A stretch of DNA of 56,838 bases from GCA-2701705 sp036163455 (GCA_036163455.1 JAYZKL010000036.1:1-56838); one strand, 5' to 3'; counted from the stretch's first letter, positions 1-9,263 are shown. Program-made: numbers and translations. Notes: generated from the letters alone by a model not told the origin.

Positions 1-55
1 ATTTATAACAAAATATCATTGTTTCATGTCTATTGATTTTATATTATATCATTGA

Positions 56-652
56 ATGATAAAAATTTATAAATACATAATAACTTTCTTTTTCATCTTT
101 TCAGGGATAGCTCAGGCAACTGAAAAACCCGATATATTTCTTAAAAGATCTGTAGATGAAATTACTGTTTTTATCGAGCAAAATAGAGAAATGTTGAAAA
201 ATGATGAAGGTTATTTAAAAGAAAAAGTAAATGAACTTGTCATGCCTAAATTCAATATAGTGCTCATGTCGAAAATAATTCTTGGTAAAAAAAATTGGCA
301 GGCATCAACTGAAGCTGAAAGAACAGAATTTCAGGGGGTATTTAAAGACTTATTAATTAAAACTTACATGAGGTCACTTTTGGAATATGAGGGAGACAAA
401 ATAAATTTTTTGCCCTATAAGATAGGGAAAAAACCATCAGTAGCAAGAGTAAAATCAGTCTATGCAATGTCGTCTGGTGATGATATGCCTGTCGACTATA
501 GACTTAAATTAAACTCAGAGAATAAATGGAAGGTATTTGATGTAATTTTTGATGGAGTAAGTTTATTAAAAAATTATCGGGTTGATTTTCAAGAGCATAT
601 TAGAAACAAGGGCTTAAATTCGTTAATAACTGAACTGAAAGAGAAGACATAG
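56..652 (+). CDS. mlaC: MlaC/Ttg2D family periplasmic phospholipid-binding protein
   Basis: The 198-residue protein starts with a typical Sec signal peptide (about residues 1-21, hydrophobic core followed by AQA). The rest fits the MlaC (Tol_Tol_Ttg2) family in length and in the LGKKNW..., FKDLL and final VSLLKNYR-like segments. MlaC shuttles phospholipids across the periplasm between the outer-membrane MlaA complex and the inner-membrane MlaFEDB transporter. In many gammaproteobacteria mlaC lies shortly upstream of murA, as here, but mlaB and bolA, which often lie between, are absent. HpnM of hopanoid loci belongs to the same family, so the convergent HpnN-like neighbour leaves that reading open. 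A TGA stop directly abuts the ATG, so the preceding gene (expected mlaD, outside the window) may end there. Confidence 0.85.
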   Translation: MIKIYKYIITFFFIFSGIAQATEKPDIFLKRSVDEITVFIEQNREMLKNDEGYLKEKVNELVMPKFNIVLMSKIILGKKNWQASTEAERTEFQGVFKDLLIKTYMRSLLEYEGDKINFLPYKIGKKPSVARVKSVYAMSSGDDMPVDYRLKLNSENKWKVFDVIFDGVSLLKNYRVDFQEHIRNKGLNSLITELKEKT

Positions 653-657
653 GATTC

Positions 658-3129
658 TCAACTAAAAGGCTTTATAGATATTATTAATTTTGGCAATAAG
701 GTAAGAACAGCAAGTAACGCGATAAACATTGCAAGTCCCGTTAATAGTCCAAAAATAATTGTTGGAATAAAATTTGAAAGAATTAAAATTGAAAAGCCAA
801 AAATAATCGTGATGCTTGTAAAGAAAATGGCTCTACCAATACTGTCATGGCACACAAAAACAGTTTTTTCATAATCCTTTAATTTTTCAAACTCTTCTCT
901 AAATCTATATATATAATGTATGCTGTTGTCTACAGCAATCCCTATGGTAATTGCTGCTATTGTAATCGTCATCATATCTAAAGGAAGATTAATTAAACCC
1001 ATTAACCCTAAAACAAATATTGCAGCCAATAGGTTGGGGATTATGCCAATTAAAGATAGTTTTAAAGAGCGAAAAAGGACCATGAACATTATACCAATTC
1101 CAAGCATTACAAAACCAAGAGACAAAATCTGGGAATTAAAAAGACTTTGCAGCATATTATTATACAAAACTAGAATTCCTGTTATTACAAAACTACCTTC
1201 AGAAAAACCAAGAGTATTTATCAGGTCATAATTAATTCTATTGATTAATTCCTTTCTTCTCAGGTCTTCTTTGGAATCTAATATCCGTAGATTAATTCGG
1301 GCCTGATTATCATCTATAGAAATGTACGGATTTACAGCAACATCCTTTACTGATTTCGGTGCGCGTTTATATAATAAGGCCATTTCTAAACTATCTAATT
1401 CTTTATTATCGTTCAATTCTTCAGCTACACGAAGAGTGGAAGCTAATGAAAGGACTTTTCCGACTTCTGGGAGATTATGAAGGTAATCATGAACCTTTTT
1501 TATTTTCTTAATCTTATCTGTTGTAAACCAGTTTGAACTAGAATCACTTTCTTCATCATCAAGCAAGTCTGCTTCAAATTCATCATCAATTAGATCTTCT
1601 TGTTTCGTATCTTCAAATTTTAAAACTATGTCTAACGGCGTAGTACCGCCAAGTCGATCATCAATTTGCTTCATCCCTTGATAAATTTCTGTATTTGATT
1701 TGAAATAATTTATAAAACTATTTTCCACCCTCAATTGCGTTATTCCAAAAATTGTTAAAAAGCCAATAAGAAATGTAATAAACAAGATTTGTTTCCCATT
1801 ATTTATTGTGTAGTAAGCAAGAATTGAAGTAAATTTAAAATTAGCAGAACTTTTTTCATTAACAGTCTGTTCTTTTTTTAACAAACAAAGCAGTGAAGGG
1901 AGCAGAAGAAAAGATGTCATGAATGTTACTGAAAGACCTAACACCATCATATATCCAAAATCTATGACAGGTTTAATATCGCTGAATGCTAATGATGTAA
2001 ATGCAACTATTGTTGTAAGCGCTGTATAAAAACAAGGACGAACCATTTTTGATACCATTTCTTGAACTAAATATAATTGTCCTTTTTCAGATTGTTTACA
2101 AAGCTGTCTGTATCTAACTATTAGATGTATATTCATGGAAAGTGTGAGAATAAGCATAAGCGAAATAAAATTTGATGAAATCACTGTTACCTTCCAGCCA
2201 AAGAAACCTAGCAGCCCAATCATAACAATTACAGCATAAGCGCAGCTTAACAAAGGTAAAATAATCCATTTAATTGTTCTAAAAATTATAAAAAGAGTAA
2301 TAACAATAAAAACAAAAACACCAAAACCAAAATTAATTAAATCACTTTTAACATATGAAATCATATCATCAGCTATCATTGGGACTCCCCCCAGCCTTAA
2401 GTCTAAGTTATGCCCATGTTCATAAGATTTTTTCACAGATCTGATATTTTCAAGCAAATTATGTAAAGCTAAATCATATTTTGTTTTAGCAGCTTCATAT
2501 TTTTTACGTGTTTCAGAAAGCATTACTTTTTCTTTGGCATCCATGCTTCCAAACATTTCTTTTTCAATTAATGCTGTTCTTTTTAAGATGAGTTCATCTA
2601 AATTTTTATTATTTTTTATATTAATTTGCAAGGCAGTCGTTCTAGCATCTTGACTTATAATTAAATCTTTATAAATTGGACTATTAAGCACTTCATCTCT
2701 AGCTTTTTCTTGATTAACGCTGGGTGAAAATATTGTAGGAACATCACTAATCATTTCAGTAAAAGATAAGTCAGAACTTTTAACAAGAGGAACATCAATT
2801 AAGCTAGTTATAGAATCAACTCCTTCTATTTCCATCAATTGATTCTTTAAGTTTGCTAATAAATTTAAATTATTTTCATCAAAAACCTCTCCAGAATTAG
2901 GAGTAAAAGTCATGACTAAAAAATCTTTGGTCTGATACCTACGCAGCATCTCTCTATATGTTTTTAAATCTCGATCATTTTCAAGAATTAAAGAGTCTGC
3001 TGAGGCATCCAGTTTGAAATTCGGGATTGATGTTGATAAAAATATGAGAATTACAGACAAGATGAGTAGAACAAGCTTTGGTTTATTCAAAACCCAATTG
3101 GAATATAAATGTGAGACTTCATTAATCAT
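658..3129 (-). CDS. RND superfamily (MMPL/HpnN-like) exporter
   Basis: This 823-residue membrane protein has the two-fold RND architecture. There is one N-terminal helix (about 17-35), a large periplasmic loop (36-265), a five-helix bundle (about 266-415), another helix (about 447-465), a second periplasmic loop, and a final five-helix bundle (about 660-820). The size and single-chain form match the MMPL/HpnN group that moves lipids or hydrophobic molecules, not the roughly 1050-residue AcrB type. The second loop carries a strongly acidic patch at residues 511-529. It is convergent with mlaC (5-base gap) and divergent from murA (59-base gap). The substrate cannot be read from sequence; a lipid role is inferred from the family and the MlaC neighbour. 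Confidence 0.85.
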   Translation of the reverse strand: MINEVSHLYSNWVLNKPKLVLLILSVILIFLSTSIPNFKLDASADSLILENDRDLKTYREMLRRYQTKDFLVMTFTPNSGEVFDENNLNLLANLKNQLMEIEGVDSITSLIDVPLVKSSDLSFTEMISDVPTIFSPSVNQEKARDEVLNSPIYKDLIISQDARTTALQINIKNNKNLDELILKRTALIEKEMFGSMDAKEKVMLSETRKKYEAAKTKYDLALHNLLENIRSVKKSYEHGHNLDLRLGGVPMIADDMISYVKSDLINFGFGVFVFIVITLFIIFRTIKWIILPLLSCAYAVIVMIGLLGFFGWKVTVISSNFISLMLILTLSMNIHLIVRYRQLCKQSEKGQLYLVQEMVSKMVRPCFYTALTTIVAFTSLAFSDIKPVIDFGYMMVLGLSVTFMTSFLLLPSLLCLLKKEQTVNEKSSANFKFTSILAYYTINNGKQILFITFLIGFLTIFGITQLRVENSFINYFKSNTEIYQGMKQIDDRLGGTTPLDIVLKFEDTKQEDLIDDEFEADLLDDEESDSSSNWFTTDKIKKIKKVHDYLHNLPEVGKVLSLASTLRVAEELNDNKELDSLEMALLYKRAPKSVKDVAVNPYISIDDNQARINLRILDSKEDLRRKELINRINYDLINTLGFSEGSFVITGILVLYNNMLQSLFNSQILSLGFVMLGIGIMFMVLFRSLKLSLIGIIPNLLAAIFVLGLMGLINLPLDMMTITIAAITIGIAVDNSIHYIYRFREEFEKLKDYEKTVFVCHDSIGRAIFFTSITIIFGFSILILSNFIPTIIFGLLTGLAMFIALLAVLTLLPKLIISIKPFS

Positions 3130-3188
3130 GGCATTATTCTTTATAAAACTTTAGAATATCCAAACAACAGAATATTTGGAAGAGAATA

Positions 3189-4448
3189 ATGGATAAATTA
3201 ATTATAAAAGGAAATAATCCTCTATCAGGAGAAGTATCGGTGTCTGGCGCTAAGAATGCGGTTCTTCCAATTCTTGCCGCATCTGTTATGCCAAAATCAG
3301 GTGTAAAGATATCAAATATTCCACACCTACATGATGTTACGACTACAATTGACTTACTTGGTCGTATGGGCGTGAGCATTATGATGGATGAAAAAATGGA
3401 TATTCATTTAGATCCTACCAAAATTACAAACTTTTTTGCCCCCTATGAATTGGTGAAAACGATGAGATCATCAATACTTGTTTTGGGGCCTCTGCTCACA
3501 AGATTTGGTGAAGCAAAAGTGTCTCTTCCTGGAGGATGTGCTATAGGGACGAGACCTGTCAATATGCATATCCAAGCTCTCAGAGACATGGGAGCTGATG
3601 TTGAAATAACAGATGGATATATAATTGCTAAATGCAAGAGATTAAAAGGAACTAAAATACAATTCCCTGAATCAAGCGTTACTGGAACGGAAAATATTAT
3701 CATGGCTGGGTGTCTTGCAGAAGGGACAACAAAAATTTTAAATGCCGCAAAAGAGCCAGAGGTTATTGATTTAAGTAATTTTCTAATAAAAATGGGAGCA
3801 AAAATTTCTGGGCATGGCACTGAAACAGTTGAAATTGAAGGAGTGAGTGAATTAAATGGTACTCATTACTCAGTTTTACCAGATAGAATAGAGACGGGAA
3901 CATTTCTTGTAGCGGGAGCGATTACAGGTGGAAAAATAAAAATAAAAAATACTGTTTCTGAACATGTAGGTGTTATCATCGAAAAACTTCGTGAGGCAGG
4001 TGCAAAAATTGATGTTACTCCTACAACAATTAATCTTGATATGAAAGGCAGAAGACCTAAACCAATTGATATAGAGACAGGCCCTTACCCAAAATTTCCT
4101 ACTGATATGCAGGCACAAATAACTGCGTTAAATTCAATTGCTTCAGGTAAGAGCCAAATAAAAGAAAATATTTTTGAAAATCGCTTTATGCATGTACAAG
4201 AAATGAATAGAATGGGAGCCAATATTATAGTGAAAAACAATTGTGCGCATGTTGTAGGCGTAGAGTCTTTAATAGGGGCGCCAGTTATGGCTACAGATTT
4301 GAGAGCATCAGCAAGTTTGATTTTAGCTGGCCTGATAGCATCAGGAACAACAGAAATAGGAAGAATTTATCACATTGATAGAGGTTATGACTGCATTGAG
4401 GAAAAGTTAAGGCAGTTAGGTGCAAAAATTAAAAGAGTACCGATGTAG
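3189..4448 (+). CDS. murA: UDP-N-acetylglucosamine 1-carboxyvinyltransferase
   Basis: MurA transfers enolpyruvate from PEP to UDP-GlcNAc, the first committed step of peptidoglycan synthesis in the cytoplasm. The 419-residue length is standard. Catalytic Cys117 sits in the loop PGGCAIG (Cys115 in E. coli), so the enzyme should be fosfomycin-sensitive in principle. The N-terminal KNAVLP segment and the C-terminal DLRASASLILAGL segment are also typical. A GGAAGAG ribosome-binding site precedes the ATG. It heads a tight cluster with hisG, aroG and hisD (gaps of 17, 5 and 4 bases). Confidence 0.98.
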   Translation: MDKLIIKGNNPLSGEVSVSGAKNAVLPILAASVMPKSGVKISNIPHLHDVTTTIDLLGRMGVSIMMDEKMDIHLDPTKITNFFAPYELVKTMRSSILVLGPLLTRFGEAKVSLPGGCAIGTRPVNMHIQALRDMGADVEITDGYIIAKCKRLKGTKIQFPESSVTGTENIIMAGCLAEGTTKILNAAKEPEVIDLSNFLIKMGAKISGHGTETVEIEGVSELNGTHYSVLPDRIETGTFLVAGAITGGKIKIKNTVSEHVGVIIEKLREAGAKIDVTPTTINLDMKGRRPKPIDIETGPYPKFPTDMQAQITALNSIASGKSQIKENIFENRFMHVQEMNRMGANIIVKNNCAHVVGVESLIGAPVMATDLRASASLILAGLIASGTTEIGRIYHIDRGYDCIEEKLRQLGAKIKRVPM

Positions 4449-4465
4449 GTATATTTTATAGAATA

Positions 4466-5077
4466 ATGAGATTAGCTATTTCAAAAGGTCGAATTTTAGA
4501 GGATGCATTAACCATGCTGGAAAAATGTGGTGTGAAATGCAAAGGATCTCCATTGTCATCTAGAAAACTTATATTTTCCACAAATAAAAAAAACCTAGAA
4601 ATTATTGTTGTTCGAGCAAGTGATGTGCCACTTTATATAGAGTCAGGGAAAGTAGACTTAGGCATTGTTGGTAAAGATACTTTATTAGAAGCTAATAAAA
4701 ATAATCATTTTAGGCTGCTAGACTTAGAAATTGCCAACTGTAAATTGATAGTTGCAGCTAAGAATAAAATTAAACTTAAAAATAATATTAAGGTTGCATC
4801 TAAGTATCCGAATATAACTAAAAAATTTTTTCTTGAAAAAGGTTTTCAATGCTCTGTGATGAAACTCTATGGATCAATTGAACTTGCTGCAGTATTAAAT
4901 ATGGTTGATGCAATTGTAGATTTGGTTGAAACAGGCCGAACTCTTAAAGAGAATGGATTAAAAGAGATTGACCTAATTTGCAATATTAGTTCTGTTTTAA
5001 TAGTTAATAAAAGTTCATATAAAGTTAATAGAAATGAAGTAGATAATTTTGTAAATTTAATTAAAAGAGCGGGATAG
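4466..5077 (+). CDS. hisG: ATP phosphoribosyltransferase, short form
   Basis: HisG catalyses the first step of histidine synthesis, joining ATP and PRPP. At 203 residues it is the short form (HisG-S), lacking the C-terminal allosteric ACT-like domain. The N-terminal AISKGRILEDAL and the PRPP-binding DAIVDLVETGRTLKENGL segments are characteristic. Short forms normally need the regulatory partner HisZ, which is not in this window. It lies 17 bases after murA and 5 bases before the DAHP synthase gene, consistent with co-transcription. Confidence 0.97.
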   Translation: MRLAISKGRILEDALTMLEKCGVKCKGSPLSSRKLIFSTNKKNLEIIVVRASDVPLYIESGKVDLGIVGKDTLLEANKNNHFRLLDLEIANCKLIVAAKNKIKLKNNIKVASKYPNITKKFFLEKGFQCSVMKLYGSIELAAVLNMVDAIVDLVETGRTLKENGLKEIDLICNISSVLIVNKSSYKVNRNEVDNFVNLIKRAG

Positions 5078-5082
5078 TATAT

Positions 5083-6141
5083 ATGGGAAAGAAAAACTTA
5101 ACTGATGATTTAAAAATTTCATCCACAAAGGAACTTATAACACCTAAAGAGTTAATAAGTAAATTACCCATGTCTAAAACTGCTGTTGAAACAGTTGTAA
5201 GAGCCCGTAATGAAATCATTAATATTTTAGATGGAACAGATAAAAGACTGCTTTTAATTGTTGGACCTTGTTCAATTCATGATGTTGAGTCGGCAGCAGA
5301 CTATGCTGGGCGTCTTCTAAAGGTTAAAAAAGAAGTTGAAAAAAATATTTTAGTTGTTATGCGTGTTTATTTTGAGAAGCCTAGAACTGTTGTAGGATGG
5401 AAAGGATTGATCAATGATCCAGAACTTGACGGCAGTTTTCAAATTAATAAAGGTATAAAAATTGCGAGAAAATTGTTATTAGATTTTGCTGATATGGGTA
5501 TGCCTTCTGGACATGAATATCTAGATCTAATTAGTCCTCAATATATTTCTGATATCATTAGTTGGGGAGCAATAGGAGCAAGGACAACAGAAAGTCAAAG
5601 TCATAGAGAGCTCGCATCTGGCTTATCATGCCCAGTAGGGTTTAAGAATGGAACAGACGGTGGAATTCAAATTGCAATAGATGCTATAAAAGCTGCAAGT
5701 AGGCCACATAATTTCTTATCTGTTACAAAAGAAGGAAAATCAGCAATATTTTCAACTACTGGAAATAAAGATTGCCATATTATTCTCAGGGGAGGTGTTA
5801 AGGCAAACTATTCTGCTAAAGACATAGAACAAGTAGTTTCTACGCTCGAGAGCAACAATCTAAATTCGAATGTAATGATAGATGCAAGTCATGCAAATAG
5901 CCAAAAAGATCACACCAGGCAAAAAATAGTTATACATGATGTAGTTGATCAAATTTCTAATGGAAACAGAAATATAATAGGAGTAATGATAGAAAGTAAT
6001 TTAGTTGAAGGAAAGCAAGATGTTGGCAAAAGGTCAGATTTAAATTATGGCCAAAGTATAACCGATGCATGTATTGGATGGGAAGAAACTGAAGATCTAA
6101 TTATGTTATTAAATAATTCAATAGAAAAAAGCGGAAATTAA
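5083..6141 (+). CDS. aroG: 3-deoxy-7-phosphoheptulonate (DAHP) synthase, class I
   Basis: DAHP synthase condenses PEP with erythrose 4-phosphate, opening the shikimate pathway. The 352-residue protein matches the E. coli AroF/AroG/AroH type throughout, including VGPCSIHD, the KPRTVVGWKGLINDP loop, GAIGARTTESQ and the C-terminal YGQSITDACIGWE. Which aromatic amino acid inhibits it cannot be told from sequence alone, so the symbol indicates the family only. Its position between hisG and hisD is unusual: these two are normally adjacent in this gammaproteobacterial cluster. The 4-5 base spacing on either side implies a single transcript. Confidence 0.96.
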   Translation: MGKKNLTDDLKISSTKELITPKELISKLPMSKTAVETVVRARNEIINILDGTDKRLLLIVGPCSIHDVESAADYAGRLLKVKKEVEKNILVVMRVYFEKPRTVVGWKGLINDPELDGSFQINKGIKIARKLLLDFADMGMPSGHEYLDLISPQYISDIISWGAIGARTTESQSHRELASGLSCPVGFKNGTDGGIQIAIDAIKAASRPHNFLSVTKEGKSAIFSTTGNKDCHIILRGGVKANYSAKDIEQVVSTLESNNLNSNVMIDASHANSQKDHTRQKIVIHDVVDQISNGNRNIIGVMIESNLVEGKQDVGKRSDLNYGQSITDACIGWEETEDLIMLLNNSIEKSGN

Positions 6142-6145
6142 TTGT

Positions 6146-7447
6146 ATGAGAATTAATATAGATATTTTAAATACAACAAAAAAAACTTTCTGGAATATTT
6201 TTTATAAGAAAATGGATTTAGTGAGAAATGTTAATCAGAAGACAGATGAACATGTAAAAAAAATTGTGGGTTTAGTAAAAAAAAATGGTGATAAGGCATT
6301 ATTAAAATTTATAAACAAATATGATGGATATAAAACGACACATATTAAAAGTGTACGTATATCAAAAAAAGAAATTTCTAATGCAAAAAAATTGGTTTCA
6401 AGAGAAGCATTAACAAATCTGAAAAAATCTATAAAAAGAATTTCCTCTTTCTCTAGAAAACAACTTTCTTCCAGTTGGGGTGAAAAAAAGCATGGCTCGT
6501 ACCTAGGTGAAAGAGTTACCCCTATAGATTCTGTTGGAATATATGTACCTGGTGGAAAAGCGTCATACCCATCAACTGTGATGATGAATGCAATTCCTGC
6601 AAAGATTGCTGGAGTAGATAAAATTATAATGACTTGCCCAATGGACAATATCAAAGAGCATAGTCTAGCAATTGTTGCTGCAGAATTGTGTGGAGTTGAT
6701 CAAATCTATAAGATTGGTGGAGCGCATGCCATAGCAGCATTAGCATATGGAACTAAAACTATACCAAAAGTTGATAAAATTGTTGGGCCTGGAAATATAT
6801 ATGTAACACTGGCAAAAAAAATGTTATTTGGTGAAGTTGGTATAGATAATATTGCTGGGCCATCTGAAGTTGTGATTATAGCTGATAGTACAGCGAATCC
6901 TGATTGGATAGCAATGGATTTGTTTTCTCAAGCAGAGCATGATGAGATGGCGCAAGCTATACTTCTTACACCAAGTTCAACGCTCATTAAATTGGTGGAA
7001 GAATCTATGAACAATTTAATTAATCTATTACCTAGAAAAAAAATTATTTTAAAGTCACTTAAAAATAGAGGTATGTTTATAAAAACAAAAAATTTAGATG
7101 AGGCTGCCCGTGTTGGTAATTCAATTGCACCTGAACATTTGGAAATTGTTTGTCAAAATAATGAAAAAGTTTTTAAAAAAATAAAGAATGCTGGCGCAAT
7201 TTTCTTAGGAGAATATAGCCCAGAAGTATTTGGAGATTACTGTGCAGGACCTAATCATGTATTACCAACATCTGGTTCAGCAAAGTTTTCATCACCATTA
7301 AGTGTTCATGATTTTCAAAAACGTACAAGTGTTATGAAAATTTCTAAAAAAACTGCAAAAGAGTTAAGTTTAATAGCATCATCTTTAGCAGAAGCTGAAG
7401 GGTTGCAAGCACATGCTATATCAGCACGTTTAAGAAAACAAAAATAA
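6146..7447 (+). CDS. hisD: Histidinol dehydrogenase
   Basis: HisD performs the last two oxidations of histidine synthesis (L-histidinol to L-histidine with NAD). The 433-residue length is normal. Zinc and catalytic motifs are present: SQAEHDEMAQ (Gln and His ligands), APEHLEI (catalytic Glu-His pair), FGDYCAGPNHVLPT (Asp) and EGLQAHA (His). The substrate region GIYVPGGKASYPS is also intact. It ends the murA-hisG-aroG-hisD run. hisC, which follows hisD in Pseudomonas-type clusters, is missing here, and the next gene is on the opposite strand. Confidence 0.98.
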   Translation: MRINIDILNTTKKTFWNIFYKKMDLVRNVNQKTDEHVKKIVGLVKKNGDKALLKFINKYDGYKTTHIKSVRISKKEISNAKKLVSREALTNLKKSIKRISSFSRKQLSSSWGEKKHGSYLGERVTPIDSVGIYVPGGKASYPSTVMMNAIPAKIAGVDKIIMTCPMDNIKEHSLAIVAAELCGVDQIYKIGGAHAIAALAYGTKTIPKVDKIVGPGNIYVTLAKKMLFGEVGIDNIAGPSEVVIIADSTANPDWIAMDLFSQAEHDEMAQAILLTPSSTLIKLVEESMNNLINLLPRKKIILKSLKNRGMFIKTKNLDEAARVGNSIAPEHLEIVCQNNEKVFKKIKNAGAIFLGEYSPEVFGDYCAGPNHVLPTSGSAKFSSPLSVHDFQKRTSVMKISKKTAKELSLIASSLAEAEGLQAHAISARLRKQK

Positions 7448-7467
7448 CATAATTGTTGAGAATAATT

Positions 7468-8547
7468 CTATTTAATAGGCCTTTTGCTAACAACTAGAGA
7501 GAATTTTAAAACTTTTTCTTTTCTCTGAACTTGAAGTATTACAGTTTGTTCTGGTAAAAAATTTGCAACCATATTTTGTATATCCTTAATATCATAAACT
7601 TCAACATCATTAATTTTTCTTACGATGTCTCCAATTCTAATACCTGCTATATCAGCCGGACCATTTTTATAAATACTTTCAATTAAAACACCTCTACCAT
7701 TAAATTCGGGTACAGCAGTTAATCCAAGAAATCCACGTGTGACTTCTCCTTTTTCAATTATTTGTGTTAAAACATTTTTTACTATGTCGGTAGGAATTGC
7801 CCATCCAATACCATCTGACCCACCACCTGATTTTTTTGATGTTGATATTGCGGTGTTTATACCAATCATTTCACCTTTTGTATTTACGAGAGCTCCGCCA
7901 GAATTACCTGAATTAATTGCGGCATCTGTTTGAATAAAACGTTCATAGGTATTCAAGCCAACCCTATCCCTTCCAGTAGCAGAAATTATACCCATAGTTA
8001 CACTTTGACCAACACCTAATGGGTTTCCAATTGCTAAAACTACATCACCAATCTGTATTGAAGTGATTTTTCCAAAAGTAATTGGCTTTAGTGATGCATT
8101 TATTTTTAAAACAGCTAAATCTGTTTCAGGATCAATTCCAACTAATTCTGCAACATAATTTTTACCATCAAAGTCAACCACTGTAGCTGCAGTTGCAGAT
8201 TTTATTACATGGTAGTTAGTAACTACATGGCCACTGCCAGTGACTATAACACCCGAACCCTGTCCCTGTGCACGCTTAGGAGGTATTCTTAAAAGCTGAC
8301 CAGTTTCTGCATCATATATTAAAGTGTTACTTCTCTGAGGTAGATTTACTTGAGTATAGATAGTTACAACTGACTCTTTCACTTTATTGAAGGCATTTGA
8401 ATAAGATAGAGGGGCACTTGATGTCTTAACTTGATAAGATTCACCTTCAACAATTTCTACCCTAGTACTCAAAATACTTGGGCTAACAAAGTAGACAATA
8501 AGTGCTGTGATAACACCTACTACTATATAATTTAATTTCTCTCTCAT
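7468..8547 (-). CDS. degS: DegS/AlgW-type membrane-anchored serine protease
   Basis: This 359-residue S1C protease has an N-terminal membrane anchor (about residues 7-27), a trypsin-like domain with the triad His113 (TNYHV), Asp143 (ETDLAVL) and Ser216 (NSGNSGGAL), and one C-terminal PDZ domain (about 265-355). A single PDZ plus a membrane anchor is the DegS/AlgW layout, not the two-PDZ DegP/DegQ layout. In the gammaproteobacterial model DegS senses misfolded outer-membrane proteins and cuts the anti-sigma factor RseA/MucA. Conserved position next to hisD and petABC supports the assignment. It is divergent from petA. Confidence 0.93.
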   Translation of the reverse strand: MREKLNYIVVGVITALIVYFVSPSILSTRVEIVEGESYQVKTSSAPLSYSNAFNKVKESVVTIYTQVNLPQRSNTLIYDAETGQLLRIPPKRAQGQGSGVIVTGSGHVVTNYHVIKSATAATVVDFDGKNYVAELVGIDPETDLAVLKINASLKPITFGKITSIQIGDVVLAIGNPLGVGQSVTMGIISATGRDRVGLNTYERFIQTDAAINSGNSGGALVNTKGEMIGINTAISTSKKSGGGSDGIGWAIPTDIVKNVLTQIIEKGEVTRGFLGLTAVPEFNGRGVLIESIYKNGPADIAGIRIGDIVRKINDVEVYDIKDIQNMVANFLPEQTVILQVQRKEKVLKFSLVVSKRPIK

Positions 8548-8636
8548 AGATAGTTATTTTATAAAACTACACTTAAATAATACAATAAATAAATTAGTTT
8601 ACAGTTTTTATTATATATTTGAGTAACATTTTTTAT

Positions 8637-8655
8637 TAATAATGTGCTATTATTA
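8637..8655 (+). promoter_or_regulatory. petABC promoter with overlapping inverted repeat
   Basis: An extended -10 element (TGC followed by TATTAT, 8645-8653) lies 16 bases before the petA ATG, with no good -35 at normal spacing. A perfect inverted repeat, TAATAAT then 5 bases then ATTATTA (8637-8655), covers this -10, as expected for a repressor or regulator site. The transcript would start near 8660, leaving a leader of about 10 bases without a Shine-Dalgarno sequence. The promoter call is an inference from base pattern only. Confidence 0.4.
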
Positions 8656-8669
8656 GCTGGGTACATCGG

Positions 8670-9263
8670 ATGACTGATTCAAAAAAATCTACTAATCGCA
8701 GAAAATTTTTATCAAACCTAACTATAGCTCTAGGTAGTGTCGGAACTATCTTTGGTTTAATTCCATTCTTTTCATCTATGTCGCCAAGCGAAAAAACAAA
8801 AATGGCTGGGGCGCCAGTAGAAGTAGATGTTTCAAATTTAAAGCCAGGCGCATTTAAAATTGTTGAATGGAGAGGCAAGCCAGTATGGGTAGTTAGAAGA
8901 ACACCAGAAATGTTAAGTAAGATAAAAGAAGAAGCTGATTATCTAAGCGATCCAACATCATTAGAAGATTTTCAGCCTTCTTACGCACAAAATAAATATC
9001 GTTCAATTAAGCCAGAGTATTTAGTTTTATTAGGGATTTGTACTCACCTGGGCTGTTCACCTTTATATAAACCCAATCAAAATACATCTGAATTTGGATT
9101 GAATTGGAAAGGTGGTTTTTTCTGCCCGTGTCATGGCTCGACATTTGATTTGTCTGGTCGTGTTTATAAAGGAGTTCCAGCTCCAACAAATTTGGAGGTA
9201 CCTCCTTATCGATTTATTTCTGAAACAAGAATTTTAATCGGAGAAGATGGAGAGAAGGTCTAA
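8670..9263 (+). CDS. petA: Ubiquinol-cytochrome c reductase, Rieske iron-sulfur subunit
   Basis: The Rieske protein carries electrons from ubiquinol to cytochrome c1 in the bc1 complex. The 197-residue protein has an N-terminal RRKFL segment followed by a hydrophobic helix (about 15-34), which anchors it and resembles a twin-arginine signal. The 2Fe-2S site is complete: CTHLGC (Cys124, His126 ligands; Cys129 disulfide) and CPCHG (Cys152, His155 ligands; Cys154 disulfide). It heads petABC and its stop overlaps the petB start (TAATG). Confidence 0.98.
   Translation: MTDSKKSTNRRKFLSNLTIALGSVGTIFGLIPFFSSMSPSEKTKMAGAPVEVDVSNLKPGAFKIVEWRGKPVWVVRRTPEMLSKIKEEADYLSDPTSLEDFQPSYAQNKYRSIKPEYLVLLGICTHLGCSPLYKPNQNTSEFGLNWKGGFFCPCHGSTFDLSGRVYKGVPAPTNLEVPPYRFISETRILIGEDGEKV

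Noticed and set aside
3134..3379. Minus-strand ORF inside the start of murA, and similar antisense frames inside guaB, ftsH, infB, nusA and pnp
   Set aside because: They mirror conserved genes on the other strand, have no recognisable domains and lack ribosome-binding sites.
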